Source of the DNA: MGBC163016 sp910588905
GTDB lineage: Bacteria; Actinomycetota; Coriobacteriia; Coriobacteriales; Eggerthellaceae
NCBI GenBank assembly: GCA_948616985.1
Contig: CAPGDO010000002.1
Location: 1-64,000 of the forward strand
Reading direction: 5' to 3'
DNA: 64,000 bases
Notes under the pieces: generated by a model
Told to the model about the DNA's origin: nothing
Database searches by the model: none
What the model saw: the letters and a program-made list of their open reading frames with translations, nothing else
Shown: in pieces, positions 32,823 through 40,632 of the stretch
How positions within the stretch are numbered: the first letter of the stretch is position 1
Layout: each line of letters starts with the position of its first letter
Program-made: the position numbers and the translations under genes

Positions 32823-33810
32823 GGGAGACCCCCTTCGAGAAGACGCACTCAGGGACGTAGGCATCCTTGCCCCCATCGAAGCGATACACAGCCAGGACAT
32901 GATCGGTGCTCAGCATCAGCACTTGTTCCCCGGGCGTAGGTGGGATACATGATTCCACTACCCCTGCCGTACAGGCGCACGGGCTATGGAGGGGATCATG
33001 GGTATGCTCATGGAGCCGCACGGTAGCAGAAGGAAGCTGCATGCCATGGCTGACGCCTTCGCGCTCGCGGCCTTCAAGGTAGGCGAAGCGCAAGCCCAGG
33101 ACCTTGACCGGATCAAGGCATGCGCGCTCCCTTAGGGCTTCCAAGGCATCGAGAGAGGCACAGTCCTCTAGGGTGATGCGGCCGCTCTGAGTACGGATGA
33201 GCGAGCTCAGATGCGCTTCAGTGCCTGCCGCCTTGCCGATATCCCGGGCGAGCGAACGGATATAGGTACCCTTGGACACCTGGAAGGCCACATCCCAGAA
33301 GAGGCTGCCTTCCTCTTCCCCCACCCTGAGCAACTCGGCACGGCCTACCTTGATGGGACGGGGCTCCAAGTGAAGCACAGTGCCCTTTCGGGCTGCAGCA
33401 TAGGACTTGACACCGTCCTTCTTGATGGCGGAATAGGCAGGGGGCATCTGCATCTGCGGCCCTAGGAACCTTTCCAGCACGCTTTGGGCGAAAAGCGGGT
33501 CGAGCATCTGGGAAGGCACGGGAGCGGTGCGGATCACACTGCCCTCAGCGTCATCGGTATCAGTGGCGGCTCCGAAGCAGATGCGCGCCTCGTAGCCCTT
33601 TCGTTGGGATCCCAACAGAGAATTGAGGCGGCTAGCGGGACCGACGAGCACGATCAGCACGCCTTGGGCCATGGGATCGAGGGTGCCAGCGTGCCCCACC
33701 CTCTTCTCACCGAAGATCCTCCGAACGCGGTTCACCACATCATGGGAGGTCATGCCCGCAGGTTTATCTACAGCCAACAGCAGGCTCAGATCGGTCTGTC
33801 CCCTCTTCAT
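32809..33810 (-). CDS. truB: tRNA pseudouridine-55 synthase
   Basis: TruB modifies U55 in the T-loop of tRNAs. The protein (333 residues) has the N-terminal LLAVDKPAGMTSHDVVNRVRR, the catalytic aspartate in VGHAGTLDPMAQGVL, then the YEARICFGAATDTDDAEG and RSLARDIG motifs. The C-terminal 80 residues resemble a degenerate PUA-type domain. The start ATG lies 6 nt after the nrnA stop and lacks a good Shine-Dalgarno, so it is probably coupled. The end overlaps ribF by 14 nt. Confidence 0.95.
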   Translation of the reverse strand: MKRGQTDLSLLLAVDKPAGMTSHDVVNRVRRIFGEKRVGHAGTLDPMAQGVLIVLVGPASRLNSLLGSQRKGYEARICFGAATDTDDAEGSVIRTAPVPSQMLDPLFAQSVLERFLGPQMQMPPAYSAIKKDGVKSYAAARKGTVLHLEPRPIKVGRAELLRVGEEEGSLFWDVAFQVSKGTYIRSLARDIGKAAGTEAHLSSLIRTQSGRITLEDCASLDALEALRERACLDPVKVLGLRFAYLEGREREGVSHGMQLPSATVRLHEHTHDPLHSPCACTAGVVESCIPPTPGEQVLMLSTDHVLAVYRFDGGKDAYVPECVFSKGVSRGVI

Positions 33811-33816
33811 GGGTGC

Positions 33817-34803
33817 CTAGCAGCCGAGGGATCCCTGGAGTGCGGCTTTGACCTGCACGATGGCCTTGTCCAAGGGGCCAGGCAGGGTGAAGCCCGCAGC
33901 GGCCTTATGGCCTCCTCCACCGAAGAGGCCAGCGATGGCGGCCACATCGGTCCCATCCTTCGCGCGCAGGCTGCCGCGCACCTCATCTCCTCGCACCTTC
34001 AGGATGCAGACCACGCTCACCTGACCCAAGGAGCGCAGGACATCTATGGCCCCTTCGCAATCAGCATAGCTGGCACCGTAGCGATCCATATCCTCTTGGG
34101 AGAGGAAGCTGAGAGCAACGGAGCCGTCACCCAAGAGCTCCATATGCTGGACGACAAGGGACTCCATCTGTACGGCGGCCAAGGTCTTGCTCTGGTAGAA
34201 GGCGGTGGATATGCCAGAAACGCTGATTCCCGTGGCGACCATCTCAGAGGCCAAAGCGAAAGCCCGCTGATCAGCATTCTGATACTGGAAGCGGCCCGTA
34301 TCGGTCATGAGGCCCGTATAGCAAGGACCGGCCAGCTCTGGACCAAGCGGCACCCCCGCCGCCTTCGCCACTTCCCAGACAAGGCAGGTGGCAGAGGGGG
34401 CCGATGGGTCTATATGGAAGATATCCGCTGGGCATTCTGACACCTCATGATGATCGAGGGTGATGGTGAACTGGGCACCTTGCCGCAATGCGCAGGCAGC
34501 TTGCCCCAGCCGGTCATCACCGGAAGCATCCACAGAGATGAAGGTAGCAGCCGGATGGGCTTCCGAGACGTTCACCAGAGAAGATGCACCGGGGATGCTC
34601 AGGAGTGCAGCATCCAAAGGCTCCTTCAGAGCCACGACCGGCTGGACTTCCTTCCCGAGGGCCTTGAGGATGGCGGTCATCCCTAAGACAGAGCCAATGC
34701 AATCACCATCAGGGCTCACGTGCCCACAGACGATGAAGTCATCGTGGGTACGCAGTGCCTGGGCGATGGCAGCGAAAGAGGCTTGCTCCATAGAACCGAC
34801 CAT
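33817..34803 (-). CDS. nrnA: DHH/DHHA1-family phosphoesterase (NrnA-like nanoRNase/pAp phosphatase)
   Basis: NrnA degrades short oligoribonucleotides and dephosphorylates pAp. The 328-residue protein has GHVSPDGDCIGSVLG (metal-binding DxD), the DHH motif in TLDHHEVSE, TDTGRFQYQN, and the DHHA1 glycine motif FGGGGHKAAAGF near the C-terminus. The start is ATG 34801-34803, 7 nt after the rbfA stop with a short GAGAGG spacing; the ATG at 34791 is an alternative. Its location between rbfA and truB is conserved in many gram-positive bacteria. Confidence 0.92.
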   Translation of the reverse strand: MVGSMEQASFAAIAQALRTHDDFIVCGHVSPDGDCIGSVLGMTAILKALGKEVQPVVALKEPLDAALLSIPGASSLVNVSEAHPAATFISVDASGDDRLGQAACALRQGAQFTITLDHHEVSECPADIFHIDPSAPSATCLVWEVAKAAGVPLGPELAGPCYTGLMTDTGRFQYQNADQRAFALASEMVATGISVSGISTAFYQSKTLAAVQMESLVVQHMELLGDGSVALSFLSQEDMDRYGASYADCEGAIDVLRSLGQVSVVCILKVRGDEVRGSLRAKDGTDVAAIAGLFGGGGHKAAAGFTLPGPLDKAIVQVKAALQGSLGC

Positions 34804-34810
34804 GGTCCTC

Positions 34811-35188
34811 TCAGTATTCTTCGCCAATGCCTGCGGTCTTCTCGTAAGCAGCTTGACGCTGCTTCTCTGCATCAAGGTAGCGCCCGAGCTTCTCTGCGGC
34901 ATCTACCGTATCATCTACGTGGAAGCGCAGTTCTGGCGCCTGCTTCCAATCCAACTTCTTCGCCATGAGAGAGCGGATATGGCCTTTGGCGGAATCAAGA
35001 GCAGCCTGCACCTCAGGGTAGCGATCAGCCTCACAGGTGAAGTAGACGTCCGCATAGGCGCGATCATAGCTCACCTTGCAGCTGGTGATGGTGACCATCT
35101 CCAGGCGCGGATCGGATACATCGAACAAGAGGATGCTGGAGATGACCTCGCGGGCTTGCTCATCTGCTTTGCGGTTTCCCTCTTTCAT
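34811..35188 (-). CDS. rbfA: 30S ribosome-binding factor A
   Basis: RbfA binds the 30S subunit in late 16S rRNA maturation and in cold adaptation. The 125-residue protein has the KH-like fold signature: REVISSILLFDVSDPRLEMVTITSCKVSYDRAYADVYFTC, and the C-terminal APELRFHVDDTVDAAEKLGRYL. The start is ATG 35186-35188 (MKEGNRKADEQ) with GAGGAGG upstream. It lies between infB and nrnA within the operon. Confidence 0.95.
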   Translation of the reverse strand: MKEGNRKADEQAREVISSILLFDVSDPRLEMVTITSCKVSYDRAYADVYFTCEADRYPEVQAALDSAKGHIRSLMAKKLDWKQAPELRFHVDDTVDAAEKLGRYLDAEKQRQAAYEKTAGIGEEY

Positions 35189-35222
35189 GATGCGACCTCC
35201 TCTATCCAAGGATGCTCGAGCG

Positions 35223-37949
35223 CTATTCCGTGCGCTCGACTTCCTTGACAGTGTACCCCTCGATGGTGTCGCCTACCTTTATGTCTTGGAAACCTGTTAT
35301 CCCGATGCCACATTCGTAGCCATGGGACACCGTCTTCACATCATCCTTGAAGCGGCGCAGAGAGGCGATGTCGCCCTCATAGACCACGGTACCGTCACGC
35401 ACCACGCGCACCTTGTCGTCACGGGATATCTCGCCTTCGAGCACGTAGCAACCGGCGATGAGGCCCACCTTCGGAACCTTGAAGGTCTCACGCACCTCGG
35501 CGATACCAGTATCCGCCTCCACGATATCCGGAGAGAGCAGGCCCACCCGTGCAGCGTTGATGTCCTCTATGGCCTGATAGATGACCCGGTAGAGGCGAAC
35601 GTCCACCTTCTCCTTCTCGGCCTGCTGACGGGATTTGCCCGTGGGACGGACATTGAAGCCGATGATGATGGCATCTGATGCTGCGGCCAAGGTCACATCC
35701 GTCTCGGTGATGCCACCCACAGCCGAATGGACGATATTGATGCGCACCTCGGATTGATCCATCTTCTCGAACGCATCCCGGAGGGCTTCGATGGAGCCTT
35801 GGACATCCGCCTTGATGATGAGGTTCAAGTCGGTCTGCTTACCCTCCTCGATGCGGCTGAACAGGTCATCTAGGCTCATATGGGAAGTGTGCTGCTGTTC
35901 GGCCAAGCGCTCACGCAGAGCACGCTCCTCCGCTAGCTTGCGGGCATCGCGCTCGTCTTCGAAGACACGGAACTCATCGCCCGCCACCGGCACGGAGTTC
36001 AGGCCCAGGATCTCCACCGGATCAGAGGGCAGCGCCTCATCCACGTGGTTGCCGCGCGGGTCCACCAGGGCGCGCACATGGCCATAGGAGGTACCTGCCA
36101 CCACGGCATCTCCGGGATGGAGGGTGCCTCGCTGGACGAGCACGGTGGCTACAGGACCGCGGCCCTTGTCCAGATTCGCCTCGATGACGAAGCCTGATGC
36201 CAATGCATCCGGGTTGGCCTTCAGCTCAAGCACATCTGCCTGGAGGATGATGGTCTCCAGCAGGTCATCTATATGGAGCCCCTTCTTGGCAGATACGTTG
36301 ACGAACATATTGGAGCCGCCCCACTCCTCAGGGATGACCTCGTATTCGGTCAGCTCCTGACGCACGCGGTCAGGGTTGGCTCCATCCTTATCGATCTTGT
36401 TCACGGCCACCACGATGGGCACATTGGCCGCCTTCGCATGGTTGATGGCCTCGATGGTCTGGGGCATCACACCGTCATCAGCAGCTACCACCAGCACGAT
36501 GACATCGGTCACCTGAGCACCGCGGGCACGCATGGCGGTGAATGCCTCATGGCCTGGCGTATCGATGAAGGTGATCTGGCGACCATTGATATCCACCACC
36601 GATGCGCCGATGTGCTGGGTGATGCCACCAGCTTCGCTGGCCACTACACCGGTGTCACGGATGGCATCCAGCAAAGAGGTCTTGCCGTGGTCGACGTGAC
36701 CCATGACAGTGACCACCGGCGGACGGGGCTTCAGATCATCCTCGGTGTCGTTGTAGACGACGACGTACTCCTCTTCAGGAGAGACCACGCGCACCTTGCG
36801 GCCCATATCATCGGCCACGATCTCTATCAGATCATCGCTCATGGATTGGGTGACGGTGAGAGCCTGCCCCAACATGAAGAGCCGTTTGATGATGTCATTG
36901 GGCTGAACGCCCAGAAGCTCGGCCAGCTTGCCGACGGTTGCGCCTTGGGGCACCTCTACTACGGAATCATCCAGCACCAAAGTAGGATCTATGCCGCGCT
37001 CGATCGCTTGGGCTTCTGCCCGCTCCCGGGCCTCGGCTTCGCGCTTCTGCTTGCGCTTCTTGCGCCTTCCCTCCCCCTCGCTGTTGCCCGCTGCGGCTGC
37101 TACGGCAGCTCGGGCCTCAGCCAGCACCTTGTCACGCTGGAGCTGTTCGGCCTGAACGGCCATCTGGGCGTAGCGGTCTTCGCCTTGAGCCCCTTGGGAT
37201 TCCAGCTCGGGAACGCTCTGATGCTTGCTCTTCTTCCCCTTCTTGCCCTTGGGAGCCGTTGCTGCGTGGTTGGCTTCCTTCTGGGCTTGGATGCGGGCTT
37301 GCTCGGATTCGATCTGCGACAAGAGTGAGCTGAATTTCGCCTGAGCTGGTTGGGCTGTGGCGGCGGGCGCAGCTTTCGCAGGCTTCTCCTCCGGTTGGGC
37401 CTTGGCACTCTTCTGATTGCGGTGGCGCAGCTTCTCTTCGATGGCCTGCTTCTTGGCCACTTCAGCCGCGCGCTTCTCGGCGGCGGCGCGGGCCTTGGCT
37501 TCGGCCTTCTCGCGCTCTACCCGCTTCTTCTCGTTCTCTATCTGCGAAGCTAGGCTCTCGAATCCAGAGGCTTTCGTCTCGATCTTCTTGACAACCTTAT
37601 CCTTCGCCGCGGGAGCGCTCTCTGAGGATTCGCCGCGGGCTTCCTTGGCCGCCTTGCGCTCAGCCAGCTCCTTTTCCACAGCTGCCTTGCGCTCTGCTTC
37701 CTCTTTCGCCTTCTCGGCTTCGACCTTCTTCTGCTCCTCTTCGATGGCCGCCCGCTCTTCGTCTTTCAGATCCCCCGAGCGTTGGAGGACCTCCGGCTCG
37801 AAGGTCTCACGGATCTTCGCGATATCCTCATCAGACAGGATGGAGGCATGGGATTTCGCAGCGATCCCGTTATCGCGAAGACGCGTGAGCATCTCCTTGC
37901 TCGTGAGCTCATATTCCTTTGCTAGTTCATGTACTCGCATTCCAGCCAT
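35223..37949 (-). CDS. infB: Translation initiation factor IF-2
   Basis: IF-2 is the GTPase that brings initiator tRNA to the 30S subunit. The 908 residues show an N-terminal IF2_N helix domain (MRVHELAKEYELTSKEMLTRL), a long Lys/Glu/Ala-rich low-complexity linker (about 60-320), a second IF2_N domain (VGKLAELLGVQPNDIIKRLF), and the GTPase with GHVDHGKTSLLDAI, DTPGHEAF and NKID, followed by domains II-IV. Codon use in the linker matches the rest. Start options are ATG 37949 (GAGGGAT 7 nt upstream) or three codons later. It directly abuts the ylxR stop codon. Confidence 0.97.
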   Translation of the reverse strand: MAGMRVHELAKEYELTSKEMLTRLRDNGIAAKSHASILSDEDIAKIRETFEPEVLQRSGDLKDEERAAIEEEQKKVEAEKAKEEAERKAAVEKELAERKAAKEARGESSESAPAAKDKVVKKIETKASGFESLASQIENEKKRVEREKAEAKARAAAEKRAAEVAKKQAIEEKLRHRNQKSAKAQPEEKPAKAAPAATAQPAQAKFSSLLSQIESEQARIQAQKEANHAATAPKGKKGKKSKHQSVPELESQGAQGEDRYAQMAVQAEQLQRDKVLAEARAAVAAAAGNSEGEGRRKKRKQKREAEARERAEAQAIERGIDPTLVLDDSVVEVPQGATVGKLAELLGVQPNDIIKRLFMLGQALTVTQSMSDDLIEIVADDMGRKVRVVSPEEEYVVVYNDTEDDLKPRPPVVTVMGHVDHGKTSLLDAIRDTGVVASEAGGITQHIGASVVDINGRQITFIDTPGHEAFTAMRARGAQVTDVIVLVVAADDGVMPQTIEAINHAKAANVPIVVAVNKIDKDGANPDRVRQELTEYEVIPEEWGGSNMFVNVSAKKGLHIDDLLETIILQADVLELKANPDALASGFVIEANLDKGRGPVATVLVQRGTLHPGDAVVAGTSYGHVRALVDPRGNHVDEALPSDPVEILGLNSVPVAGDEFRVFEDERDARKLAEERALRERLAEQQHTSHMSLDDLFSRIEEGKQTDLNLIIKADVQGSIEALRDAFEKMDQSEVRINIVHSAVGGITETDVTLAAASDAIIIGFNVRPTGKSRQQAEKEKVDVRLYRVIYQAIEDINAARVGLLSPDIVEADTGIAEVRETFKVPKVGLIAGCYVLEGEISRDDKVRVVRDGTVVYEGDIASLRRFKDDVKTVSHGYECGIGITGFQDIKVGDTIEGYTVKEVERTE

Positions 37950-38234
37950 CTAGCATCCCTCGCATCCGTGAACCTCAGCGTGAACCGCTTCTCTCAGATC
38001 CCTCAGTATCTCTTCTTGCGTTCTCTGGTCTATCTTGCAGCGCAGCGCCGCTGACAGCCGACGAGCGGCTGAAGCGGTATCAAGGCAGTCCACTGAGCAT
38101 ACATAGGCGCCTCGACCCGGCCCTCTGCCCGTCTGGTCAAGGGCTGCCTTGCCGAGACTGTCCCGGTAGATCCGATGCAGTGACCCCTTAGGGGCGATCC
38201 TCCTGCAACCTATGCATGTTCTCTCACGCCTCAA
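37950..38234 (-). CDS. ylxR: YlxR-family (DUF448) RNA-binding protein
   Basis: The 94-residue basic protein has the family signature RTCIGCRRIAPKGSLHRIYRD and GRGPGRGAYVC. YlxR proteins are encoded between nusA and infB; they bind RNA and in some species the RNase P RNA. The start is a TTG (38232-38234) with GGAAGGT 6 nt upstream; no ATG precedes the conserved CIGCR. The stop TAG is immediately followed by the infB ATG, so translation is coupled. Confidence 0.93.
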   Translation of the reverse strand: MRRERTCIGCRRIAPKGSLHRIYRDSLGKAALDQTGRGPGRGAYVCSVDCLDTASAARRLSAALRCKIDQRTQEEILRDLREAVHAEVHGCEGC

Positions 38235-38267
38235 ACGCGTACCTTCCGTTCGGTCATCCGAAACCTG

Positions 38268-39506
38268 CTAGCCCTCATCGCACGCTGCATGGACACCGCA
38301 ATAGCGGGAACCCTCGCGAGCATGGTTGCGGCACCGCGTGCCGTCTTCGCTGACGTAGCTGCAGAAATCGTCATCGAAGGTCTCATCGTCATCGATCAGG
38401 CTATCGTTACCCTCCAGGGGCTCCCCCTGGAAGCTGGCGGATTTGATGTCTATGTGCCAGCCGGTGAGCCGAGCGGCCAAACGGGCGTTCTGTCCCTCTT
38501 TGCCGATGGCCAAAGAGAGCTGATCGTCCGGCACGATGACCGTAGCATAGTTGTTGTCCGGATCGATGGAGACATGGGACACCCGGGCCGGAGAGAGGGC
38601 GTTGGCCACGTAGGTGGCTGGGTCATCGCTCCACTGGATGACATCCACGCGCTCGTTGCGCAGCTCCTCTACCACCATGCGCACGCGCGATCCCTTCGGA
38701 CCAACGCAGGCGCCTACGGGGTCAAGATTAGGCTCTCGGGAGGCCACAGCCACCTTGGAGCGGGCTCCGGGCTCTCGAGCAATGGATTTGATCTCCACGA
38801 TGCCGTCGTAGATCTCAGGCACCTCTATCTCGAAGAGGCGGCGAATCAGATCAGGGTGCGTACGTGAGACGATGATAGTGGGACGGGATTGCTCTCCCCG
38901 CGCCCGCGTTTGCTCACCCGATGGGTCCCGCACGTCTATGATGAGCACCTTCAGACGCTGGTTGTGGCGATAGTGCTCATTGGAGGGCCGTTCGTTGCGC
39001 TCAGCGGGGTTGCGCTTGGTGTCGTAGTGAGGCAGCTCCGCCTCGACGCCATCACGGATCTTGATGATGGTGAAATCCTGGGTCCCCTGGAGCACCGTGC
39101 CGGTGATGAGGTCCCCCACTCGATCGGAGAACTCCTCATAGATGGACTTGCGGGCAGCATCGCGTACGATGGAGGAGATGACGCTCTTGGCGTTCTGGGC
39201 AGCGATGCGGCTGATGTCACCCGGGGTCACATCCCGCTCTTCGAACTCAGAGTAGATATGCTCCTCGAGCCCCGTCTCAGGGTCGATCCGGACCTCGGGC
39301 TCCCCTACCGGGACCAACTCGTAGACGTAGATCTTGCCCGTCTGGCGATCGATGGTCACCCGGGCATCATGATCCAGGTCCAAGATGCGCTCATAACTGC
39401 GCGCCAGAGAATCCTCCAGGCGTTCGATGATATAGAACTCGTCGATCTTGCGCTCGTGCGCAAGCATCTGTAGCGCTTCGATCAAAGAGTATTCTTCGTC
39501 TGCCAT
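38268..39506 (-). CDS. nusA: Transcription termination/antitermination factor NusA with putative zinc-binding tail
   Basis: NusA binds RNA polymerase and modulates pausing and termination. The 412 residues contain the N-terminal RNAP-binding domain, an S1 domain (about 130-200), and two KH domains (REPGARSKVAVASRE...VGACVGPKGSRVRMV, and LSLAIGKEGQNARLAARLTGW). After the KH domains an acidic linker (DDDETFDDD) leads to an unusual tail with C382, C392, C403 and H406 spaced C-x9-C-x10-C-x2-H, with RYCGVH. It resembles small zinc knuckles of the DUF5763 kind and is not part of ordinary short NusA proteins. It is the second gene of the rimP operon, downstream of a leader terminator that NusA itself might sense. 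Confidence 0.95.
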   Translation of the reverse strand: MADEEYSLIEALQMLAHERKIDEFYIIERLEDSLARSYERILDLDHDARVTIDRQTGKIYVYELVPVGEPEVRIDPETGLEEHIYSEFEERDVTPGDISRIAAQNAKSVISSIVRDAARKSIYEEFSDRVGDLITGTVLQGTQDFTIIKIRDGVEAELPHYDTKRNPAERNERPSNEHYRHNQRLKVLIIDVRDPSGEQTRARGEQSRPTIIVSRTHPDLIRRLFEIEVPEIYDGIVEIKSIAREPGARSKVAVASREPNLDPVGACVGPKGSRVRMVVEELRNERVDVIQWSDDPATYVANALSPARVSHVSIDPDNNYATVIVPDDQLSLAIGKEGQNARLAARLTGWHIDIKSASFQGEPLEGNDSLIDDDETFDDDFCSYVSEDGTRCRNHAREGSRYCGVHAACDEG

Positions 39507-39524
39507 CTTTCCAAGCTCCCTTCG

Positions 39525-39989
39525 CTAGAACTCAACGGTTCCGATGATGTTCGCTTTGCTCATATCCCCTAAGGGCACGTTGACATCTCCGTCATCCATG
39601 CCGATGGTCACCTGTTCGCCTTCTACGGACTTGAGGATGCCCGTGAAGCTCTTGCGACCGTCCAGGGCGCGTACGGTCTTCAACTTCACCTTCTGGCCCA
39701 CCGCAGCCTGGAAGTGCTCCCGGGTACGCAGCGGGCGGTCTATGCCAGGAGAGGAGACTTCCAGCACATAGGCACCGGGGAACGGATCCAGCTCATCCAT
39801 GAGCGCTCCGATCCAGGCCTGCGCCTCGGTGAGCTCATTGAAGGTCACGCCCTCGTCCGTGTCTATGTAGACACGGACCGTAGGTGACTTCTTGGCACCG
39901 GTCACCTCCAGCGTCACCACCTCTATGCCATGATCGACCGCTAGGGCCTCGATGGCATCCAGCAGGTTCTGTTCCTTCTGCGTGAGCAT
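39525..39989 (-). CDS. rimP: Ribosome maturation factor RimP
   Basis: RimP assists 30S assembly. The 154-residue protein has the N-terminal alpha/beta domain (LLDAIEALAVDHGIEVVTLEV, RVYIDTDEGVTF) with the family core YVLEVSSPGIDRPLRTREHFQ, followed by an SH3-like domain ending in ANIIGTVEF. The start is ATG 39987-39989 with GAGGAG close upstream. The same frame is open for another 74 codons, through a terminator hairpin, but that part has no family similarity or Shine-Dalgarno. It is the first gene of the nusA-infB operon. Confidence 0.94.
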   Translation of the reverse strand: MLTQKEQNLLDAIEALAVDHGIEVVTLEVTGAKKSPTVRVYIDTDEGVTFNELTEAQAWIGALMDELDPFPGAYVLEVSSPGIDRPLRTREHFQAAVGQKVKLKTVRALDGRKSFTGILKSVEGEQVTIGMDDGDVNVPLGDMSKANIIGTVEF

Positions 39990-40029
39990 GGTCTCCTCGT
40001 CTTCGCTCCCGAACCATTCCCTATTGCAT

Positions 40030-40054
40030 AAAAAAAGCGGGTCCGGTGGCCCAC
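40030..40054 (-). terminator. Intrinsic terminator in the leader of the rimP-nusA-infB operon
   Basis: On the minus strand GTGGG (40050-40054) pairs with CCCGC (40037-40041), with a further CC/GG pair inside, and seven T follow (40036-40030). The U-tract ends 41 nt before the rimP ATG. The only gene upstream is the divergent gtrA-like gene at 40150, so any rimP transcript begun in that gap must pass this structure. It is therefore a candidate attenuator. Confidence 0.75.
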
Positions 40055-40149
40055 TTTTCTCAAACATTGCGAAAAGTTCAGTTGAATACGTAGCGCGTGG
40101 GATATTACCATACCTGGGAACGTAGCGCAAAGCGAAGGAAGGGATCCGC

Positions 40150-40563
40150 TTGAAGAAGCTCATCGCACAGCTCATGAAGTTCGGCGTGGTAGGGGTCATC
40201 GCCTTCATCATCGACTACGGGCTCATGGTGCTCTTGACCGAGGTCTTCGGCATCGACTACTTGGTGAGCGCAACGGTCTCCTTCACCGTTTCCGTGATCT
40301 TCAACTACATCGCATCCATGCGCTACGTCTTCCGTCATCGGGAGGGCATGTCGAAGCGACGTGAGTTCATCATCTTCGTCACCCTCTCAGTGCTGGGACT
40401 CCTCATCAACGACCTCATCATGTGGGTGGGCACCGGCCTTTGGGGCATCAGCTATCTCATCACCAAGATCGTGGCCACGGTGATCGTGATGGTTTGGAAC
40501 TTCGTCACCCGCAAGCGGTTCCTCGACGCCGACGACGAGCCCATCGCAGACGATCTGGTGTAA
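40150..40563 (+). CDS. GtrA-family membrane protein
   Basis: The 137-residue protein has four hydrophobic helices and the GtrA signature LMKFGVVGVIAFIIDYGLMVLL and FNYIASMRYVFRHRE, ending in WNFVTRKRFLD. GtrA proteins are thought to flip or position lipid-linked sugars for cell-surface glycosylation. No glycosyltransferase is adjacent here. The start is TTG 40150-40152 with AAGGAAGG upstream; an ATG seven codons later is the alternative. A -35/-10-like pair TTGAAT...TACCAT lies near 40080-40112. It may form a plus-strand unit with the following ligase gene, 69 nt away. Confidence 0.85.
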   Translation: MKKLIAQLMKFGVVGVIAFIIDYGLMVLLTEVFGIDYLVSATVSFTVSVIFNYIASMRYVFRHREGMSKRREFIIFVTLSVLGLLINDLIMWVGTGLWGISYLITKIVATVIVMVWNFVTRKRFLDADDEPIADDLV

Positions 40564-40573
40564 TGTGCTATCT

Positions 40574-40591
40574 TCTCGCCCGAGGGCGAGA
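40574..40591 (+). other. Intercistronic hairpin between the GtrA and ligase genes
   Basis: TCTCGCC (40574-40580) pairs perfectly with GGCGAGA (40585-40591) around a CGAG tetraloop. No U-tract follows (GCCAAAG). It may act as a U-less terminator, a processing site or a 3' stabiliser. Confidence 0.5.
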
Positions 40592-40632
40592 GCCAAAGAG
40601 AATCCGAGCAAGCGAAGGAATGAGCACGGCCT

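Noticed and set aside
39990..40211. N-terminal extension of rimP (74 extra codons, including an ATG at about 40067)
   Set aside because: The extension crosses the leader terminator, lacks a Shine-Dalgarno and has no RimP similarity; the ATG at 39989 has GAGGAG.
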